This document shows, in pieces, positions 33,218 to 42,978 of a DNA stretch of 64,000 bases; within the stretch, counting starts at the first letter, position 1; each line of letters opens with the position of its first letter. Both the position numbers and the translations under genes were made by a program. The notes beneath the pieces are model-generated. The model saw only the letters and a list, made by a program, of their open reading frames with translations, made no database searches and was not told the DNA's origin. The stretch comes from Erysipelotrichaceae bacterium (GTDB lineage Bacteria > Bacillota_I > Bacilli_A > Erysipelotrichales > Erysipelotrichaceae): NCBI GenBank assembly GCA_017431225.1, contig JAFRLM010000007.1, positions 62,001 to 126,000 of the forward strand, read 5' to 3'.

Positions 33218-33759
33218 TGAACCGCTTACAGGAAAGATATAACACCGAGATCAAGGAAAACCTGATCAAACAGTTCAATTACACTTCTCCGATGCAGTGC
33301 CCGAGACTCGAGAAGATCGTTATCAACCTCGGCGTCGGTGATGCAATCGCTAACCCGAAAGCTCTGGAAGATGCAGTCGCTGAGTTAACAGCTTTATCCG
33401 GTCAGAAACCGGTCATCACAAAAGCTAAGAAGTCCGTCGCGAACTTCAAGCTGCGTGAAGGCATGGAGATCGGCTGCAAAGTCACTCTCCGTAAGGAAAG
33501 AATGTATGAATTCTTCGATAAGCTGGTTTCGATCGCTCTCCCGCGTGTACGTGACTTCCGTGGTGTTTCCACAACCGCTTTTGACGGAAGAGGCAACTAC
33601 ACATTAGGCGTTAAAGAACAGATCATCTTCCCGGAGATCCAGTATGACAAAGTCAACAAGGTCAGAGGTATGGATATCGTTATCGTTACAAGCGCCAACA
33701 CAAACGAAGAAGCATTTGCCTTATTAAAGGAAATGGGCATGCCGTTCGCAAAACAGTAA
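33217..33759 (+). CDS. rplE: 50S ribosomal protein L5
   Basis: 180 residues; [35 protein letters not shown] and [18 protein letters not shown] are standard. Binds 5S rRNA in the central protuberance. Confidence 0.97.
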   Translation: MNRLQERYNTEIKENLIKQFNYTSPMQCPRLEKIVINLGVGDAIANPKALEDAVAELTALSGQKPVITKAKKSVANFKLREGMEIGCKVTLRKERMYEFFDKLVSIALPRVRDFRGVSTTAFDGRGNYTLGVKEQIIFPEIQYDKVNKVRGMDIVIVTSANTNEEAFALLKEMGMPFAKQ

Positions 33760-33775
33760 GGAGGACTGAGAGACT

Positions 33776-33961
33776 ATGGCAAAGACATCAATGAAGATTA
33801 AAGCACATCGTCCGCAGAAGTTCTCCGCTCGTGAATACACACGCTGTGAACGCTGCGGTCGTCCGCATTCCGTTTTAAGAAAGTATAAGCTCTGCCGTAT
33901 CTGCTTCCGTGAACTGGCTTACAAGGGCCAGATCCCGGGTGTCAAGAAGGCAAGCTGGTAA
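33776..33961 (+). CDS. rpsN: 30S ribosomal protein S14, zinc type
   Basis: 61 residues with two CxxC pairs (CERCGRP and CRICF), the short zinc-binding form typical of Bacillota. Whether a zinc-free paralogue exists elsewhere cannot be seen here. Confidence 0.97.
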   Translation: MAKTSMKIKAHRPQKFSAREYTRCERCGRPHSVLRKYKLCRICFRELAYKGQIPGVKKASW

Positions 33962-33980
33962 GAAGAAGGAGGAAAGCAAA

Positions 33981-34382
33981 ATGATGAATATGACAGATCC
34001 GATTGCGGATATGCTGACAAGAGTCCGCAACGCCTTACATGCTGACCTTCCGACAGTCGAAGTACCAGCAAGCAAGGTAAAGTGCGAAATCGCACGTATC
34101 TTAAAGGAAGAGAATTACATCTCTGACTATTCCGTAGAAGGCGAAACAGCCAAGGACAAGAAGATCGTTATCACATTAAAGTATGCTGACAATCAGAAGG
34201 TCATCTCCGGAATCAAGCGTATCTCCAAGCCGGGCTTACGCGTTTACGCAAAAGCTGACGCAGTACCGCGTGTATTAAACGGTCTGGGAATCGCAATCAT
34301 TTCCACCTCTCACGGTCTGATGACTGACCGCGATGCCCGTAAGAAACAATTAGGCGGCGAAGTAGTCGCTTACGTCTGGTAA
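33981..34382 (+). CDS. rpsH: 30S ribosomal protein S8
   Basis: 133 residues; ATG 33981 ([18 protein letters not shown]) follows AGGAGGAA, while longer in-frame starts overlap rpsN. The C-terminal [20 protein letters not shown] is typical. S8 is the translational repressor of the spc operon in E. coli. Confidence 0.97.
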   Translation: MMNMTDPIADMLTRVRNALHADLPTVEVPASKVKCEIARILKEENYISDYSVEGETAKDKKIVITLKYADNQKVISGIKRISKPGLRVYAKADAVPRVLNGLGIAIISTSHGLMTDRDARKKQLGGEVVAYVW

Positions 34383-34398
34383 TTAAAAGGAGAAATCA

Positions 34399-34941
34399 AT
34401 GTCACGTATCGGTAACAAAACGATTACCATTCCTGCCGGAGTCGAATTCACTGTCTCCGACAGAAATGAGGTGACGATAAAAGGTCCTAAGGGAACCTTA
34501 ACGCGTCAGTTCAGCCCTCTGATCGAGATCAAAAATGAGGGTGGCACGATTCAGTGTGTCCGTGCCAATGAAGAAAAACACACAAAACAGTTACACGGAA
34601 CAACACGTGCTCTGTTAAACAACATGATCGTCGGTGTAACTGAAGGTTACTCCAAAGATCTGATCGTTGAAGGTATTGGTTACAACGCTCAGATGCAGGG
34701 TAACAAGCTCGTTATGCGTCTGGGTTTCTCCCATCAGATCGAATACACAGTCGAAGACGGCGTCAAAGTTGAATGCCCGAAGCCGACTGCAATCAAGATC
34801 TCCGGCATCGACAAGCAGAGAGTCGGTGAAGTAGCAGCTAATATCCGCGCATTCCGTAAGCCGGAACCGTACAAGGGCAAGGGTATTCGCTATGCTGATG
34901 AGATCGTTCGTCGTAAGGAAGGCAAGACTGCCGGTAAATAG
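34399..34941 (+). CDS. rplF: 50S ribosomal protein L6
   Basis: 180 residues; MSRIGNKTITIPAGVEFTV and PEPYKGKGIRYADEIVRRKE. Two similar domains near the GTPase-associated centre. Confidence 0.97.
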   Translation: MSRIGNKTITIPAGVEFTVSDRNEVTIKGPKGTLTRQFSPLIEIKNEGGTIQCVRANEEKHTKQLHGTTRALLNNMIVGVTEGYSKDLIVEGIGYNAQMQGNKLVMRLGFSHQIEYTVEDGVKVECPKPTAIKISGIDKQRVGEVAANIRAFRKPEPYKGKGIRYADEIVRRKEGKTAGK

Positions 34942-34958
34942 TGGGAAAGGAGTAAAAC

Positions 34959-35315
34959 ATGTTAAAAAAGATTTCTAAGAATGCAGAAAGACAAAGAAGA
35001 CATGCACGTATCCGTAAAAAGATCAGTGGAACAGCATCCTGCCCACGCCTGAATGTCTTCCGTTCCAATAAACACATCGCATGCCAGGTCATCGATGATG
35101 TTGCCGGAAAAACACTGGTTGCATGCTCCTCCAAAGAGCTTGGCCTTGAAATCGGCAGCAACATCAACGCTGCAGTTGAAGTAGGCAAGAAGATCGCTGA
35201 ACGCGCTTTAGCAGCAAACATCGACACCGTCGTATTTGACCGTGGCGGTTACATCTATCACGGCAGAGTCAAGGCTCTGGCTGACGCGGCAAGAGAAGCC
35301 GGCTTGAAGTTCTAG
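34959..35315 (+). CDS. rplR: 50S ribosomal protein L18
   Basis: 118 residues; [18 protein letters not shown] and [20 protein letters not shown]. 5S rRNA-binding partner of L5. Confidence 0.97.
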   Translation: MLKKISKNAERQRRHARIRKKISGTASCPRLNVFRSNKHIACQVIDDVAGKTLVACSSKELGLEIGSNINAAVEVGKKIAERALAANIDTVVFDRGGYIYHGRVKALADAAREAGLKF

Positions 35316-35324
35316 GAGGAAACA

Positions 35325-35960
35325 ATGGACGAGAATAAAGTTGAAGCAGTTGAAGAAAAAACTGTAACTCCGGAAGCTGCAGCCGCTCCGGAAGCTGCTG
35401 AACAGGCACCCCGCGGAAACCGTCGCGATAACCGCAACCGCGGTCCGCGCCGTAACAACCCGCGTTTCGCTCGTGAACAGAAGGAATTCGAAGAGAGAGT
35501 CGTTAAGATCTCCCGCGTTTCCAAGACTGTCAAGGGTGGACGTAAGATGCGTTTCTCCGCACTGGTCGTTATCGGTGACCGCAAGGGCAGAGTAGGCTAT
35601 GGCCTCGGAAAAGCAAACGAAGTACCGGATGCTATCCGTAAAGCTCTGGATGATGCAAGAAAGAATGTTGTAAGAGTTCCGCTCGTAAACGGAAACCGTA
35701 CTATCCCGCATACAGTTATCGGCACATATGGTGCAGGTGAAGTCATTCTTCGCCCGGCATCAGAAGGTACCGGTGTCGTTGCCGGCGGTACTGTCCGTGC
35801 AGTCATGGAACTCGCTGGTGTAACTGACGTCTTAGGCAAATGCCTGGGCAGCCGTACACCGATCAACGCAGTCCGTGCAACAATGGAAGCTGTCAAACAG
35901 TTAAAGACAGTCAACAGCGTCGCTAAGCTGCGTGAGAAGAAAGTTGAAGAGATTCGTTAA
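35325..35960 (+). CDS. rpsE: 30S ribosomal protein S5 with long N-terminal extension
   Basis: 211 residues against the usual ~165. The first ~50 are low complexity: acidic/Ala-rich, then Arg/Asn-rich ([16 protein letters not shown]). The S5 core ([52 protein letters not shown]) is normal. S5 works in decoding and mRNA unwinding. The next gene is rplO, 14 nt later: rpmD (L30), which normally sits between them, is absent. Confidence 0.96.
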   Translation: MDENKVEAVEEKTVTPEAAAAPEAAEQAPRGNRRDNRNRGPRRNNPRFAREQKEFEERVVKISRVSKTVKGGRKMRFSALVVIGDRKGRVGYGLGKANEVPDAIRKALDDARKNVVRVPLVNGNRTIPHTVIGTYGAGEVILRPASEGTGVVAGGTVRAVMELAGVTDVLGKCLGSRTPINAVRATMEAVKQLKTVNSVAKLREKKVEEIR

Positions 35961-35974
35961 GGGAGGTGCGAACA

Positions 35975-36415
35975 ATGAAATTAGAAGAATTAAAAGCTAA
36001 TCCGGGCGCACGTAAAGACGTGAAACGAATCGGCCGCGGTCAGGGTTCCGGTAACGGCAAGACTGCAGGCAAAGGTCAGAAGGGTCAGCTCTCCCGTTCC
36101 GGCGGCGGTAAGGGTCCGGGATTCGAAGGCGGCCAGACTCCGATCTACAAGAGCATCCCGAAGCGCGGTTTCACTAACATCAACCGCAAGGAATACGCTA
36201 TCGTCAATCTTTCCGATCTCAACCGTTTCGAGGACGGCGTAACTGTTACTCCGGAACTCTTAAAGGAAAGCGGTCTGGTAAAGAAAGAGTTAGCTGGTAT
36301 CAAGATTTTAGGCAACGGCACTCTGGAAAAGAAAGTTTCCGTCGTTTGCCACAAGATCTCTTCCTCTGCCAAAGAGGCAATCGAAAAGGCGGGCGGAACA
36401 GTAGAGGTGCTGTAA
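35975..36415 (+). CDS. rplO: 50S ribosomal protein L15
   Basis: 146 residues; ATG 35975 follows [28 protein letters not shown] and [17 protein letters not shown] are the RNA-binding N-terminus. It precedes secY by one base. Confidence 0.97.
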   Translation: MKLEELKANPGARKDVKRIGRGQGSGNGKTAGKGQKGQLSRSGGGKGPGFEGGQTPIYKSIPKRGFTNINRKEYAIVNLSDLNRFEDGVTVTPELLKESGLVKKELAGIKILGNGTLEKKVSVVCHKISSSAKEAIEKAGGTVEVL

Positions 36416-36416
36416 G

Positions 36417-37691
36417 ATGGTATCGATCTTCGCCGATTTTATAAAAAACAGGGACATCCGCAAGCGGATCCTGTTTACCCTGATGATGCTGTTTATCTTC
36501 CGTCTCGGAGCTGCGATTCCGGCTCCGGGCATCAATGATACAGTCATCAAACTCGGGGCAAACAGCCTGATCTACATGATGAACCTGTTGGGAGGTGGCG
36601 CCATCGAACAGATGTCGATCTTCTCTCTTGGTGTCGGCCCCTACATCAATGCCAGCATCATCATCCAGCTTCTGAGTATGGATATCATTCCGCCTCTCGC
36701 TGAGATGACTAAAAATGGTAAGAAAGGCAGAGAACAGATCGACCGTATCACCCGTTACCTGGCTGTCGTCATGGCACTGGTACAGGGTTACTTCATCGTT
36801 CAGCTGCTTTCGAACCAGTACGGAGTTGTTGATAATCCGAGCCCGATCAACTATCTTTATATCTCCGTGATCTTCACAGCCGGTACAATGTTCCTGCTGT
36901 GGATCGGCGATCAGATCACTTCCAAGGGTGTCGGCAACGGTGTATCCATGATCATCTTTGCCGGTATCGTTGCGAATATCCCGACGAACTTCCGTGTTGT
37001 CTACCAGACACTGATCACGGATGCGGCGGGAGCGAAAGGATGGGCATCCTTCATCGCGTATCTGATCATGTACATTGCGATCATCGTCCTGGTCATTGTA
37101 ATGGACACTTCTGAAAGAAGAATCCCGATTCAGTACAGCACAGGCAAGACGATCAACCGGACAAAGGGTGACCTTAACCATTTACCGTTAAAGATCAACT
37201 CCGCATCCGTTCTTCCGGTCATCTTCACCGGTGCCCTGATCCAGGGTCCGCAGATCATTGCGTCCTGGGTCAACCAGTCTGCATACGCATGGCTGTCTGA
37301 TTTCTTCGATTTCTCCAAACCGTATGTCCTGGTGATCTATGCGGTCCTCGTCATCCTGTTTACCTTCTTCTACACCAACGTTACCGTTGATCCGGAGAAG
37401 ATCGCAGAGAATCTCGGCAAGGACAACACATACATCCCCGGTGTCAGACCCGGTAAGGAAACTGTCGAATACATCAGCAAAGTACTGAACCGCATCACCG
37501 TCTTAGGCGCACTGCTGCTCGCATTCATCGCTGTCCTGCCTTACATCGTTTCCATGGCTACCGGCCTCCCGGTCAGCGCAGCTCTGGGCGGAACCGGTAT
37601 CATCATCGTTGTCGGTGTCGCTCTTGAAACGATCAAGACATTAAAAGGTCAGCTCACAACAAAGCAGTATCACAGTTTTGTAGGAAGATAG
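36417..37691 (+). CDS. secY: Protein translocase subunit SecY
   Basis: 424 residues with ten membrane segments; RILFTLMMLFIFRLGAAIPAPGI, FSLGVGPYINASIIIQLL and the cytoplasmic loop around VRPGKETVEYI are characteristic. SecY is the protein-conducting channel with SecE and SecG, driven by SecA or translating ribosomes. GAGGTG inside rplO serves its ATG. Confidence 0.97.
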   Translation: MVSIFADFIKNRDIRKRILFTLMMLFIFRLGAAIPAPGINDTVIKLGANSLIYMMNLLGGGAIEQMSIFSLGVGPYINASIIIQLLSMDIIPPLAEMTKNGKKGREQIDRITRYLAVVMALVQGYFIVQLLSNQYGVVDNPSPINYLYISVIFTAGTMFLLWIGDQITSKGVGNGVSMIIFAGIVANIPTNFRVVYQTLITDAAGAKGWASFIAYLIMYIAIIVLVIVMDTSERRIPIQYSTGKTINRTKGDLNHLPLKINSASVLPVIFTGALIQGPQIIASWVNQSAYAWLSDFFDFSKPYVLVIYAVLVILFTFFYTNVTVDPEKIAENLGKDNTYIPGVRPGKETVEYISKVLNRITVLGALLLAFIAVLPYIVSMATGLPVSAALGGTGIIIVVGVALETIKTLKGQLTTKQYHSFVGR

Positions 37692-37702
37692 AGGAAGCAT
37701 AA

Positions 37703-38356
37703 ATGAATATACTCATTATTGGTGCTCCCGGAACCGGCAAGGGAACGATGTCCGAAAAGCTCATCGAGAAATACGGCATCGTTCACGTATCCACCGGCGA
37801 TATGCTTCGGGAGAGTGTGAAAAACGGTACTGAAGTCGGCAAAAAAGCCCATGGCTACATGGAACGCGGCGAACTTGTCCCGGATGAAGTTATCCATGAT
37901 ATCATCCTTGAGCGCTTCGCGCAGAAGGATATGGATAACGGTATCCTGATGGACGGCTATCCGCGTACACTGGCACAGGCAGAGGATCTTGATTCGATCC
38001 TTGCTTCCCTGGGCAAGAAAGTTGACTGCGTTCTGAATCTTGAACTCGATGAAAAGATCCTGATTGAACGCATCACCGGCAGACGTACATGCCCGAATTG
38101 CAAAGCAATCTATCACATCAAGAACATGCCTCCAAAAGTCGAAGGCGTATGTGATATCTGTGGCAGTCAGCTGGTAACCAGAAAGGACGACACCGTTGAG
38201 AGCTTACGGGTCCGTCTGGATGCCTACCACGAATCGACCAAGGATGTAATCGGCTACTACGCGAATAAGGGTATCGTAAAGACCATCAATGCTGATCAGA
38301 GCGTTGAAAAGGTATTTGCCGATATCGTTGAAGCGTTAGGAGAATGTGATGATTAG
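37703..38356 (+). CDS. adk: Adenylate kinase, zinc-binding LID form
   Basis: 217 residues; P-loop GAPGTGKGT, AMP-binding HVSTGDMLRESV, DGYPRTLAQAEDL, and a LID with four cysteines (CPNCKAIY ... CDICGS) that bind zinc, as in Gram-positive enzymes. It converts ATP and AMP to two ADP. Its end overlaps map by 8 nt. Confidence 0.97.
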   Translation: MNILIIGAPGTGKGTMSEKLIEKYGIVHVSTGDMLRESVKNGTEVGKKAHGYMERGELVPDEVIHDIILERFAQKDMDNGILMDGYPRTLAQAEDLDSILASLGKKVDCVLNLELDEKILIERITGRRTCPNCKAIYHIKNMPPKVEGVCDICGSQLVTRKDDTVESLRVRLDAYHESTKDVIGYYANKGIVKTINADQSVEKVFADIVEALGECDD

Positions 38357-39110
38357 TCTTCGTTCTCCCCGCGAAGTAGCGTTAATGAAAAAGGCGGGCG
38401 CAACTGTTGCCTATGTCCTGAATCACATCGGAGAGTATATTAAACCCGGAGTCAGCACCTACGAAGTAGACCGTATCGCAGAAGAAATGATCTACTCCCG
38501 CGGATGCAAACCGAACTTCAAGGGTTACGAGGGATTCCCCTGCGCCAGCTGTATCTCGGTCAACGAGATGCTGGTGCACGGGATCCCTTCCAAAGATATT
38601 ATTCTCAAGAACGGGGACATCGTTACGGTTGACGTCGGCGCCGACTATAAAGGCTATCAGGGCGATGGCGCCTGGACCTTCACAGTCGGAGAAGTCACAG
38701 ATCCGAAAGTTCTCGAACTGATGGAAGTGACGAAAGAAGCTCTGTATTTAGGAATTGAGCAAGTTAAACCGGGCAACAGAGTCGGTGATATCTCTCATGC
38801 TATCCAGACTTATGTTGAAGCGCACGGTTTCTCCCTGCCTGCGGAATACACAGGACACGGGATCGGAACCGACATGCATGAAGACCCGGCGATCCCGAAT
38901 GTCGGAAGACCGCATACCATGGAACTTCTCAGAAAAGACATGTGTATCTGTATTGAACCTATGGTCTTCATGGGAAAACCGCATTGCCGCACCTTGAGCG
39001 ACGGCTGGACGGTCGTATCCCGTGACGGCTCATGGGCCGCCCATTATGAACATGAACTTCATATCACAGCGGAAGGCTGCGAGATTCTGACGAAAGAGGA
39101 GGAAGATTAG
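38349..39110 (+). CDS. map: Type I methionine aminopeptidase
   Basis: 253 residues; metal ligands occur in VDVGADYKGYQGDGAWTF (two Asp), GHGIGTDMHEDP (His) and IEPMVF and HELHITAEG (Glu). Removes the initiator methionine. ATG 38349 follows AGGAGA. infA begins immediately after the stop. Confidence 0.95.
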   Translation: MISLRSPREVALMKKAGATVAYVLNHIGEYIKPGVSTYEVDRIAEEMIYSRGCKPNFKGYEGFPCASCISVNEMLVHGIPSKDIILKNGDIVTVDVGADYKGYQGDGAWTFTVGEVTDPKVLELMEVTKEALYLGIEQVKPGNRVGDISHAIQTYVEAHGFSLPAEYTGHGIGTDMHEDPAIPNVGRPHTMELLRKDMCICIEPMVFMGKPHCRTLSDGWTVVSRDGSWAAHYEHELHITAEGCEILTKEEED

Positions 39111-39329
39111 TTGGCAAAACAGGATGTCATCGAAATCGGCGGAGAGATCATCGACGCTCTGCCGAATGCTCAATTTAAAGTGAAACTCGAAAACGGCGCA
39201 GAAATTTTAGCCCACGTTTCCGGTAAAATCCGTATGCATTACATTCGCATTTTACCGGGTGACCATGTGACCGTTGAGCTTTCACCCTACGATCTAACAC
39301 GTGGACGAATCACTTATCGTTTCAAGTAA
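39111..39329 (+). CDS. infA: Translation initiation factor IF-1, TTG start
   Basis: 72 residues of OB fold; [20 protein letters not shown] and [20 protein letters not shown] are diagnostic. The start is TTG 39111, directly after the map stop codon, with GAGGAGGA upstream. A rare start codon for an initiation factor may limit its synthesis. Confidence 0.95.
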   Translation: MAKQDVIEIGGEIIDALPNAQFKVKLENGAEILAHVSGKIRMHYIRILPGDHVTVELSPYDLTRGRITYRFK

Positions 39330-39345
39330 TCGAGGAGGAAAAACG

Positions 39346-39459
39346 ATGAAAGTAAGACCAAGCGTCAAACCGATCTGCGACAAGTGTCGCGTTATCAAGC
39401 GCAAAGGCCGTGTCATGGTCATTTGCGAAAACCCGAAACACAAACAGAGACAGGGATAG
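39346..39459 (+). CDS. rpmJ: 50S ribosomal protein L36, zinc type
   Basis: 37 residues: [20 protein letters not shown] ... then [16 protein letters not shown], with the C-x2-C ... C ... H zinc ligands intact. ATG 39346 follows CGAGGAGG. Position between infA and rpsM is the standard one. Confidence 0.96.
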   Translation: MKVRPSVKPICDKCRVIKRKGRVMVICENPKHKQRQG

Positions 39460-39471
39460 GGAGGAGACAAA

Positions 39472-39837
39472 ATGGCTCGTATTGCAGGAGTAGATATTCC
39501 AAATAATAAACGTGTTGTTGTGGCACTGACCTATATCTATGGTGTCGGTCCGACAACTGCGGCTAAAGTTCTGGCTGAAAACAACATCAGCGAAGACATC
39601 CGCGTTAAGGATCTGACCGATGATCAGGTCAACGCGATCCGTAAAACACTGGATCAGTATAAATTAGAGGGTGACCTCAAACGTGAAGTTCAGTTAAACA
39701 TCAAGCGTCTGATGGAAATCGGCTGCTACCGTGGCATGCGCCATCGTAAAGGCCTGCCGGTAAGAGGTCAGCGCACAAAGACAAACGCAAGAACCCGCAA
39801 AGGACCGCGTCGTACCGTTGCGAACAAGAAGAAGTAA
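39472..39837 (+). CDS. rpsM: 30S ribosomal protein S13
   Basis: 121 residues; [40 protein letters not shown] and the basic tail. It contacts P-site tRNA and the L5 bridge. Confidence 0.97.
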   Translation: MARIAGVDIPNNKRVVVALTYIYGVGPTTAAKVLAENNISEDIRVKDLTDDQVNAIRKTLDQYKLEGDLKREVQLNIKRLMEIGCYRGMRHRKGLPVRGQRTKTNARTRKGPRRTVANKKK

Positions 39838-39854
39838 GGATAGGAGGGTAAACC

Positions 39855-40250
39855 ATGGCTAAAGCGAAAGTTAAAGTAGCACGTAAAAAGCGTGTAAAGA
39901 AGAATATTCTCAAAGGCGTTGCTCATATCCATTCCACCTTCAACAACACGATCGTATCCATCACGGATGAAGCAGGAAACGTTATTTCCTGGAGCTCCGC
40001 AGGTGCGTTAGGTTACAAGGGTTCCCGTAAGTCCACACCTTATGCCGCTCAGATGGTTTCTGAAGCAGCAGGTAAAACCGCAATGGATCATGGCATGAAG
40101 ACCGTCGAAGTAAACGTCAAGGGTCCGGGTCCGGGCAGAGAAGCAGCTATCCGTGCGCTTCAGGTTGCCGGCCTTGAGATCACAGCCATCAACGACGTCA
40201 CGCCGATCCCGCATAACGGCTGCCGTCCACCAAAGAAACCTAGAGGCTAA
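39855..40250 (+). CDS. rpsK: 30S ribosomal protein S11
   Basis: 131 residues; [20 protein letters not shown] and [19 protein letters not shown]. Part of the platform next to the Shine-Dalgarno helix. Confidence 0.97.
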   Translation: MAKAKVKVARKKRVKKNILKGVAHIHSTFNNTIVSITDEAGNVISWSSAGALGYKGSRKSTPYAAQMVSEAAGKTAMDHGMKTVEVNVKGPGPGREAAIRALQVAGLEITAINDVTPIPHNGCRPPKKPRG

Positions 40251-40261
40251 GGAGGACTACA

Positions 40262-41221
40262 ATGCAGAAATTTGAACGCCCAAAATATAGAATCGAACAG
40301 CTCGAGGAACAAAACAACTACGGTAAGTTTATCGTTTCTCCGCTCGAACGCGGTTTCGGTACAACAGTTGGCAATGCGCTGCGCAGAGTCATGCTGTCAT
40401 CCTTACCGGGTGGTGCGGTCTATTCTGTGAAGATCGATGGCGTTTTCCATGAATTCACATCCATCAAGGGCGTGAAGGAAGATGTCACATTAATCATCTT
40501 AAATATCAAAAACCTGATCCTGAAGATCAGCGGTGAAGAATCCTACAGCTTACGTATCAATGCGAACGGTCCGTGCACCGTTACCGCAGGCGACATCATG
40601 TGCCCGGCCGGTGTTGAAGTACTCAACCCGGAACTCGAGATCGCACACCTGGACAAAGGCGGCGTCCTCGATATCGAAATGAAGGCAAAGAACGGCAGAG
40701 GCTATGTCTCCGCTGATGAAAACAAGCGCCTTTATCAGAACTCTTCCCAGGGTATCGGCACGATCTTCACTGACTCGATCTATACGCCGGTTGTCAGAAT
40801 GAACTACGAAGTCGAAGCTACACGTGTTGGCCAGAGCGCTAAATACGATGAGCTGACACTCGAAGTCTGGACAAACGGTTCGATCAAACCGGAAGAAGGC
40901 ATCAGCATGGCTTCCAAGATCCTGGCTGACCATTTCTCCCTGCTGACAGTCCTCGACGAGGAAGTCGTCAGCACAGAATCCGTCATGAAGGATTATGTCC
41001 ATGAAAAGAATGCCAAGACAATCAATATGTCTATCGAAGATCTCGATCTGACTGTCCGCAGCTACAACTGCTTAAAGAGAGCAGGTATCAGTACAGTCGA
41101 AGAGTTAACATCGAAGACAGAAGAAGAGATGATCAGAGTACGCAATCTCGGAAAGAAATCGTTGAAGGAAGTCAAGGAAAAACTGAATGATCTCGGCTTG
41201 AACTTCCGTCAGTTTGAATAA
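40262..41221 (+). CDS. rpoA: RNA polymerase alpha subunit
   Basis: 319 residues. N-terminal assembly domain (LERGFGTTVGNALRRVMLSS) and C-terminal DNA/activator-binding domain (EDLDLTVRSYNCLKRAGI, RVRNLGKKSLKEVKEKL). The C-terminal domain binds UP elements such as the one expected at the S10 promoter. Confidence 0.98.
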   Translation: MQKFERPKYRIEQLEEQNNYGKFIVSPLERGFGTTVGNALRRVMLSSLPGGAVYSVKIDGVFHEFTSIKGVKEDVTLIILNIKNLILKISGEESYSLRINANGPCTVTAGDIMCPAGVEVLNPELEIAHLDKGGVLDIEMKAKNGRGYVSADENKRLYQNSSQGIGTIFTDSIYTPVVRMNYEVEATRVGQSAKYDELTLEVWTNGSIKPEEGISMASKILADHFSLLTVLDEEVVSTESVMKDYVHEKNAKTINMSIEDLDLTVRSYNCLKRAGISTVEELTSKTEEEMIRVRNLGKKSLKEVKEKLNDLGLNFRQFE

Positions 41222-41233
41222 GGAGGAAAGAAA

Positions 41234-41590
41234 ATGCAGAATCGTAAATTAGGACGTACATCCGATCATCGTAAAGCATTACTCCGCAATCAGGCCACAG
41301 CACTCATTCTGAACGGCAAGATTGAAACGACTGAAATGAAAGCCATGGAGCTTCGCTCGGTTGTTGACGGATTGATCACGATCGCAAAAGCGGATGATCT
41401 CAACGCAAGACGCAGAGCAGCCGCTTATCTGTTCGATTCCAAGAACAAGGAAGGCAAGACTGCTTTACAGGTGCTCTTCGAAGAAGTAGCTCCGAAGTAT
41501 AAAGATCGTAAGGGCGGCTATACCCGCGTCACCAAGCTCGGTCAGCGTCGTGGTGACAGCGCTGAAGTTGCCAGAATCGAATTAATCTAA
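41234..41590 (+). CDS. rplQ: 50S ribosomal protein L17
   Basis: 118 residues; LGRTSDHRKALLRNQATALI and GGYTRVTKLGQRRGDSAE. Last gene of the ribosomal cluster, ending at a strong terminator. Confidence 0.97.
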   Translation: MQNRKLGRTSDHRKALLRNQATALILNGKIETTEMKAMELRSVVDGLITIAKADDLNARRRAAAYLFDSKNKEGKTALQVLFEEVAPKYKDRKGGYTRVTKLGQRRGDSAEVARIELI

Positions 41591-41610
41591 TTATTCGGAA
41601 ACAAATCAAT

Positions 41611-41639
41611 AAAGCAACCGCATCAGCGGTTGCTTTTTG
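41611..41639 (+). terminator. Terminator of the ribosomal/rpoA cluster
   Basis: AAAGCAACCGC pairs with GCGGTTGCTTT around ATCA, followed by T. Confidence 0.88.
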
Positions 41640-41659
41640 TATGATCAGGCGGATAAATC

Positions 41660-41690
41660 AAAAGACAGCCTTTCACAGGCCGTCTTTTAT
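41660..41690 (-). terminator. Terminator of the DarA-like gene
   Basis: AAAAGACAGCC pairs with GGCCGTCTTTT (one mismatch); on the minus strand it follows the stop at 41700. Confidence 0.75.
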
Positions 41691-41699
41691 CATTGTTCC

Positions 41700-42023
41700 T
41701 TATTTCTTGATGAACTGTTCAACGTTGAGCACGAAGATCGTGGCGCCGCCGACCGTTACTTCGATCGGGAAAGAATCGAATCTGCCCATATCGTAGGAAA
41801 TGGTTGAAGGAACGACCTCTGTTCTTCTTGAGGATTCCTGGCCGATGATCTCGATCGCATGGTCCACTTTTTCATCATCGGTTCCGATGATCAGGGTTGT
41901 ATTTCCGGCCTGCAGGAAACCGCCGGTCGTTGCCAGACGGGTGACCTGGTATCTTTCGGCGTTCAAAGCAGTTGTTACGGACGAGGCATCATCATTTGAT
42001 ACAATTGCCATTATCAGTTTCAT
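41700..42023 (-). CDS. darA: Cyclic-di-AMP receptor, PstA/DarA family (DUF970)
   Basis: A 107-residue PII-like protein: MKLIMAIVSNDDASSVTTAL, RLATTGGFLQAGNTTLIIG and the C-terminal VGGATIFVLNVEQF match the family. PstA/DarA trimers bind c-di-AMP; their downstream target is unknown. It has its own promoter (TAAAAT at 42049-42044) and AAGGAGG, is monocistronic, and is divergent from the YitT gene. Confidence 0.9.
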   Translation of the reverse strand: MKLIMAIVSNDDASSVTTALNAERYQVTRLATTGGFLQAGNTTLIIGTDDEKVDHAIEIIGQESSRRTEVVPSTISYDMGRFDSFPIEVTVGGATIFVLNVEQFIKK

Positions 42024-42095
42024 GGTTTGCCCTCCTTAAAGCTATTTTACCATAAATCCCTCTGCTTATATCTTCCTTGTCCTAAGAGAAATAGG

Positions 42096-42101
42096 TATAA
42101 T
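42096..42101 (+). promoter_or_regulatory. -10 box of the YitT gene, probable leaderless
   Basis: A perfect TATAAT is followed by AAATTGGC (8 nt) and ATG 42110; no ribosome binding site. Confidence 0.55.
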
Positions 42102-42109
42102 AAATTGGC

Positions 42110-42955
42110 ATGAAAGAAATTGTAAAGACTCTTCTGGCATTGCTGGCAGGCAACCTGCTGCTTGCCTTTTCCGTATCCGCCTTCGTCCTGCCCTATGACA
42201 TCCTTTCCGGCGGTGTAGCCGGAATCGCGGTCCTGGTAAAACCATTCACATCGATCAGCGAGAATACGATCATCACCGTTCTGGTCATTTCGCTGTTTCT
42301 TGTCGGATGGGCTTTTCTGGGAAAAAAGTTTGCAGTCACGACGATCATGTCTTCCATTCTTTATCCGGCATATCTTCTGCTGCTGGATAACCATCTGCAG
42401 CCCGTGGAAGTCGATCCGCTGCTGGCGTCGGTCTTCGGCGGTCTGATCGCGGGCGCGGGGATCGGCCTCGTCATGAAGGTCGGTGCAAGCACCGGCGGCA
42501 TGGACATCCCGCCGCTGATCCTGCAGAAATATCTCGGATTCGATCTCGGCAAAAGCGTCATGGCGATCGATGCTCTGACCGTCATTGCCGGTCTCTGGAT
42601 CTATGACCTGCAGCATGTGCTGATCGGTCTGATCTATGTCTACGCAAGCGGGATCATGATTTCCAAAGCCCTCACTTTCGGACTGGTCGAATCGATGTCG
42701 GTCCAGATCATCACCGAAAAAAACGAGGAACTGCTTCCTCTGATCCAGGAGAAAATGGAGAGGGGCGTTACCCTCATTCACGCAGAGGGCGGCTACCTTC
42801 ATCAGCAGAACAACGTGCTTCTGGTCGTGATCTCCAAACATCAGTATCAGTCGCTGGTGAACCTGATCCGTGAGATCGATCCGTCAGCCTTCGTGATCAT
42901 CTCCGATGTCAAGGAAGTGCAGGGAAACGGTTTCACCTACGGGACGCGGATATGA
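42110..42955 (+). CDS. YitT-family membrane protein (DUF161/DUF2179)
   Basis: A 281-residue protein with five or six membrane segments (FSVSAFVLPYDILSGGVAGIA, GGLIAGAGIGLVMKVGASTGG) and a C-terminal cytoplasmic DUF2179 domain (QIITEKNEELLPLIQEKMER). Function is not established for the family. FtsE follows 23 nt later with its own ribosome binding site, so read-through into ftsEX is possible. Confidence 0.88.
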   Translation: MKEIVKTLLALLAGNLLLAFSVSAFVLPYDILSGGVAGIAVLVKPFTSISENTIITVLVISLFLVGWAFLGKKFAVTTIMSSILYPAYLLLLDNHLQPVEVDPLLASVFGGLIAGAGIGLVMKVGASTGGMDIPPLILQKYLGFDLGKSVMAIDALTVIAGLWIYDLQHVLIGLIYVYASGIMISKALTFGLVESMSVQIITEKNEELLPLIQEKMERGVTLIHAEGGYLHQQNNVLLVVISKHQYQSLVNLIREIDPSAFVIISDVKEVQGNGFTYGTRI

Positions 42956-42978
42956 TATGATTAATTAATGGTGATAGT

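Noticed and set aside
35960..35975. Possible hidden rpmD gene between rpsE and rplO
   Set aside because: Only 14 nt separate the genes, so L30 cannot be encoded there.
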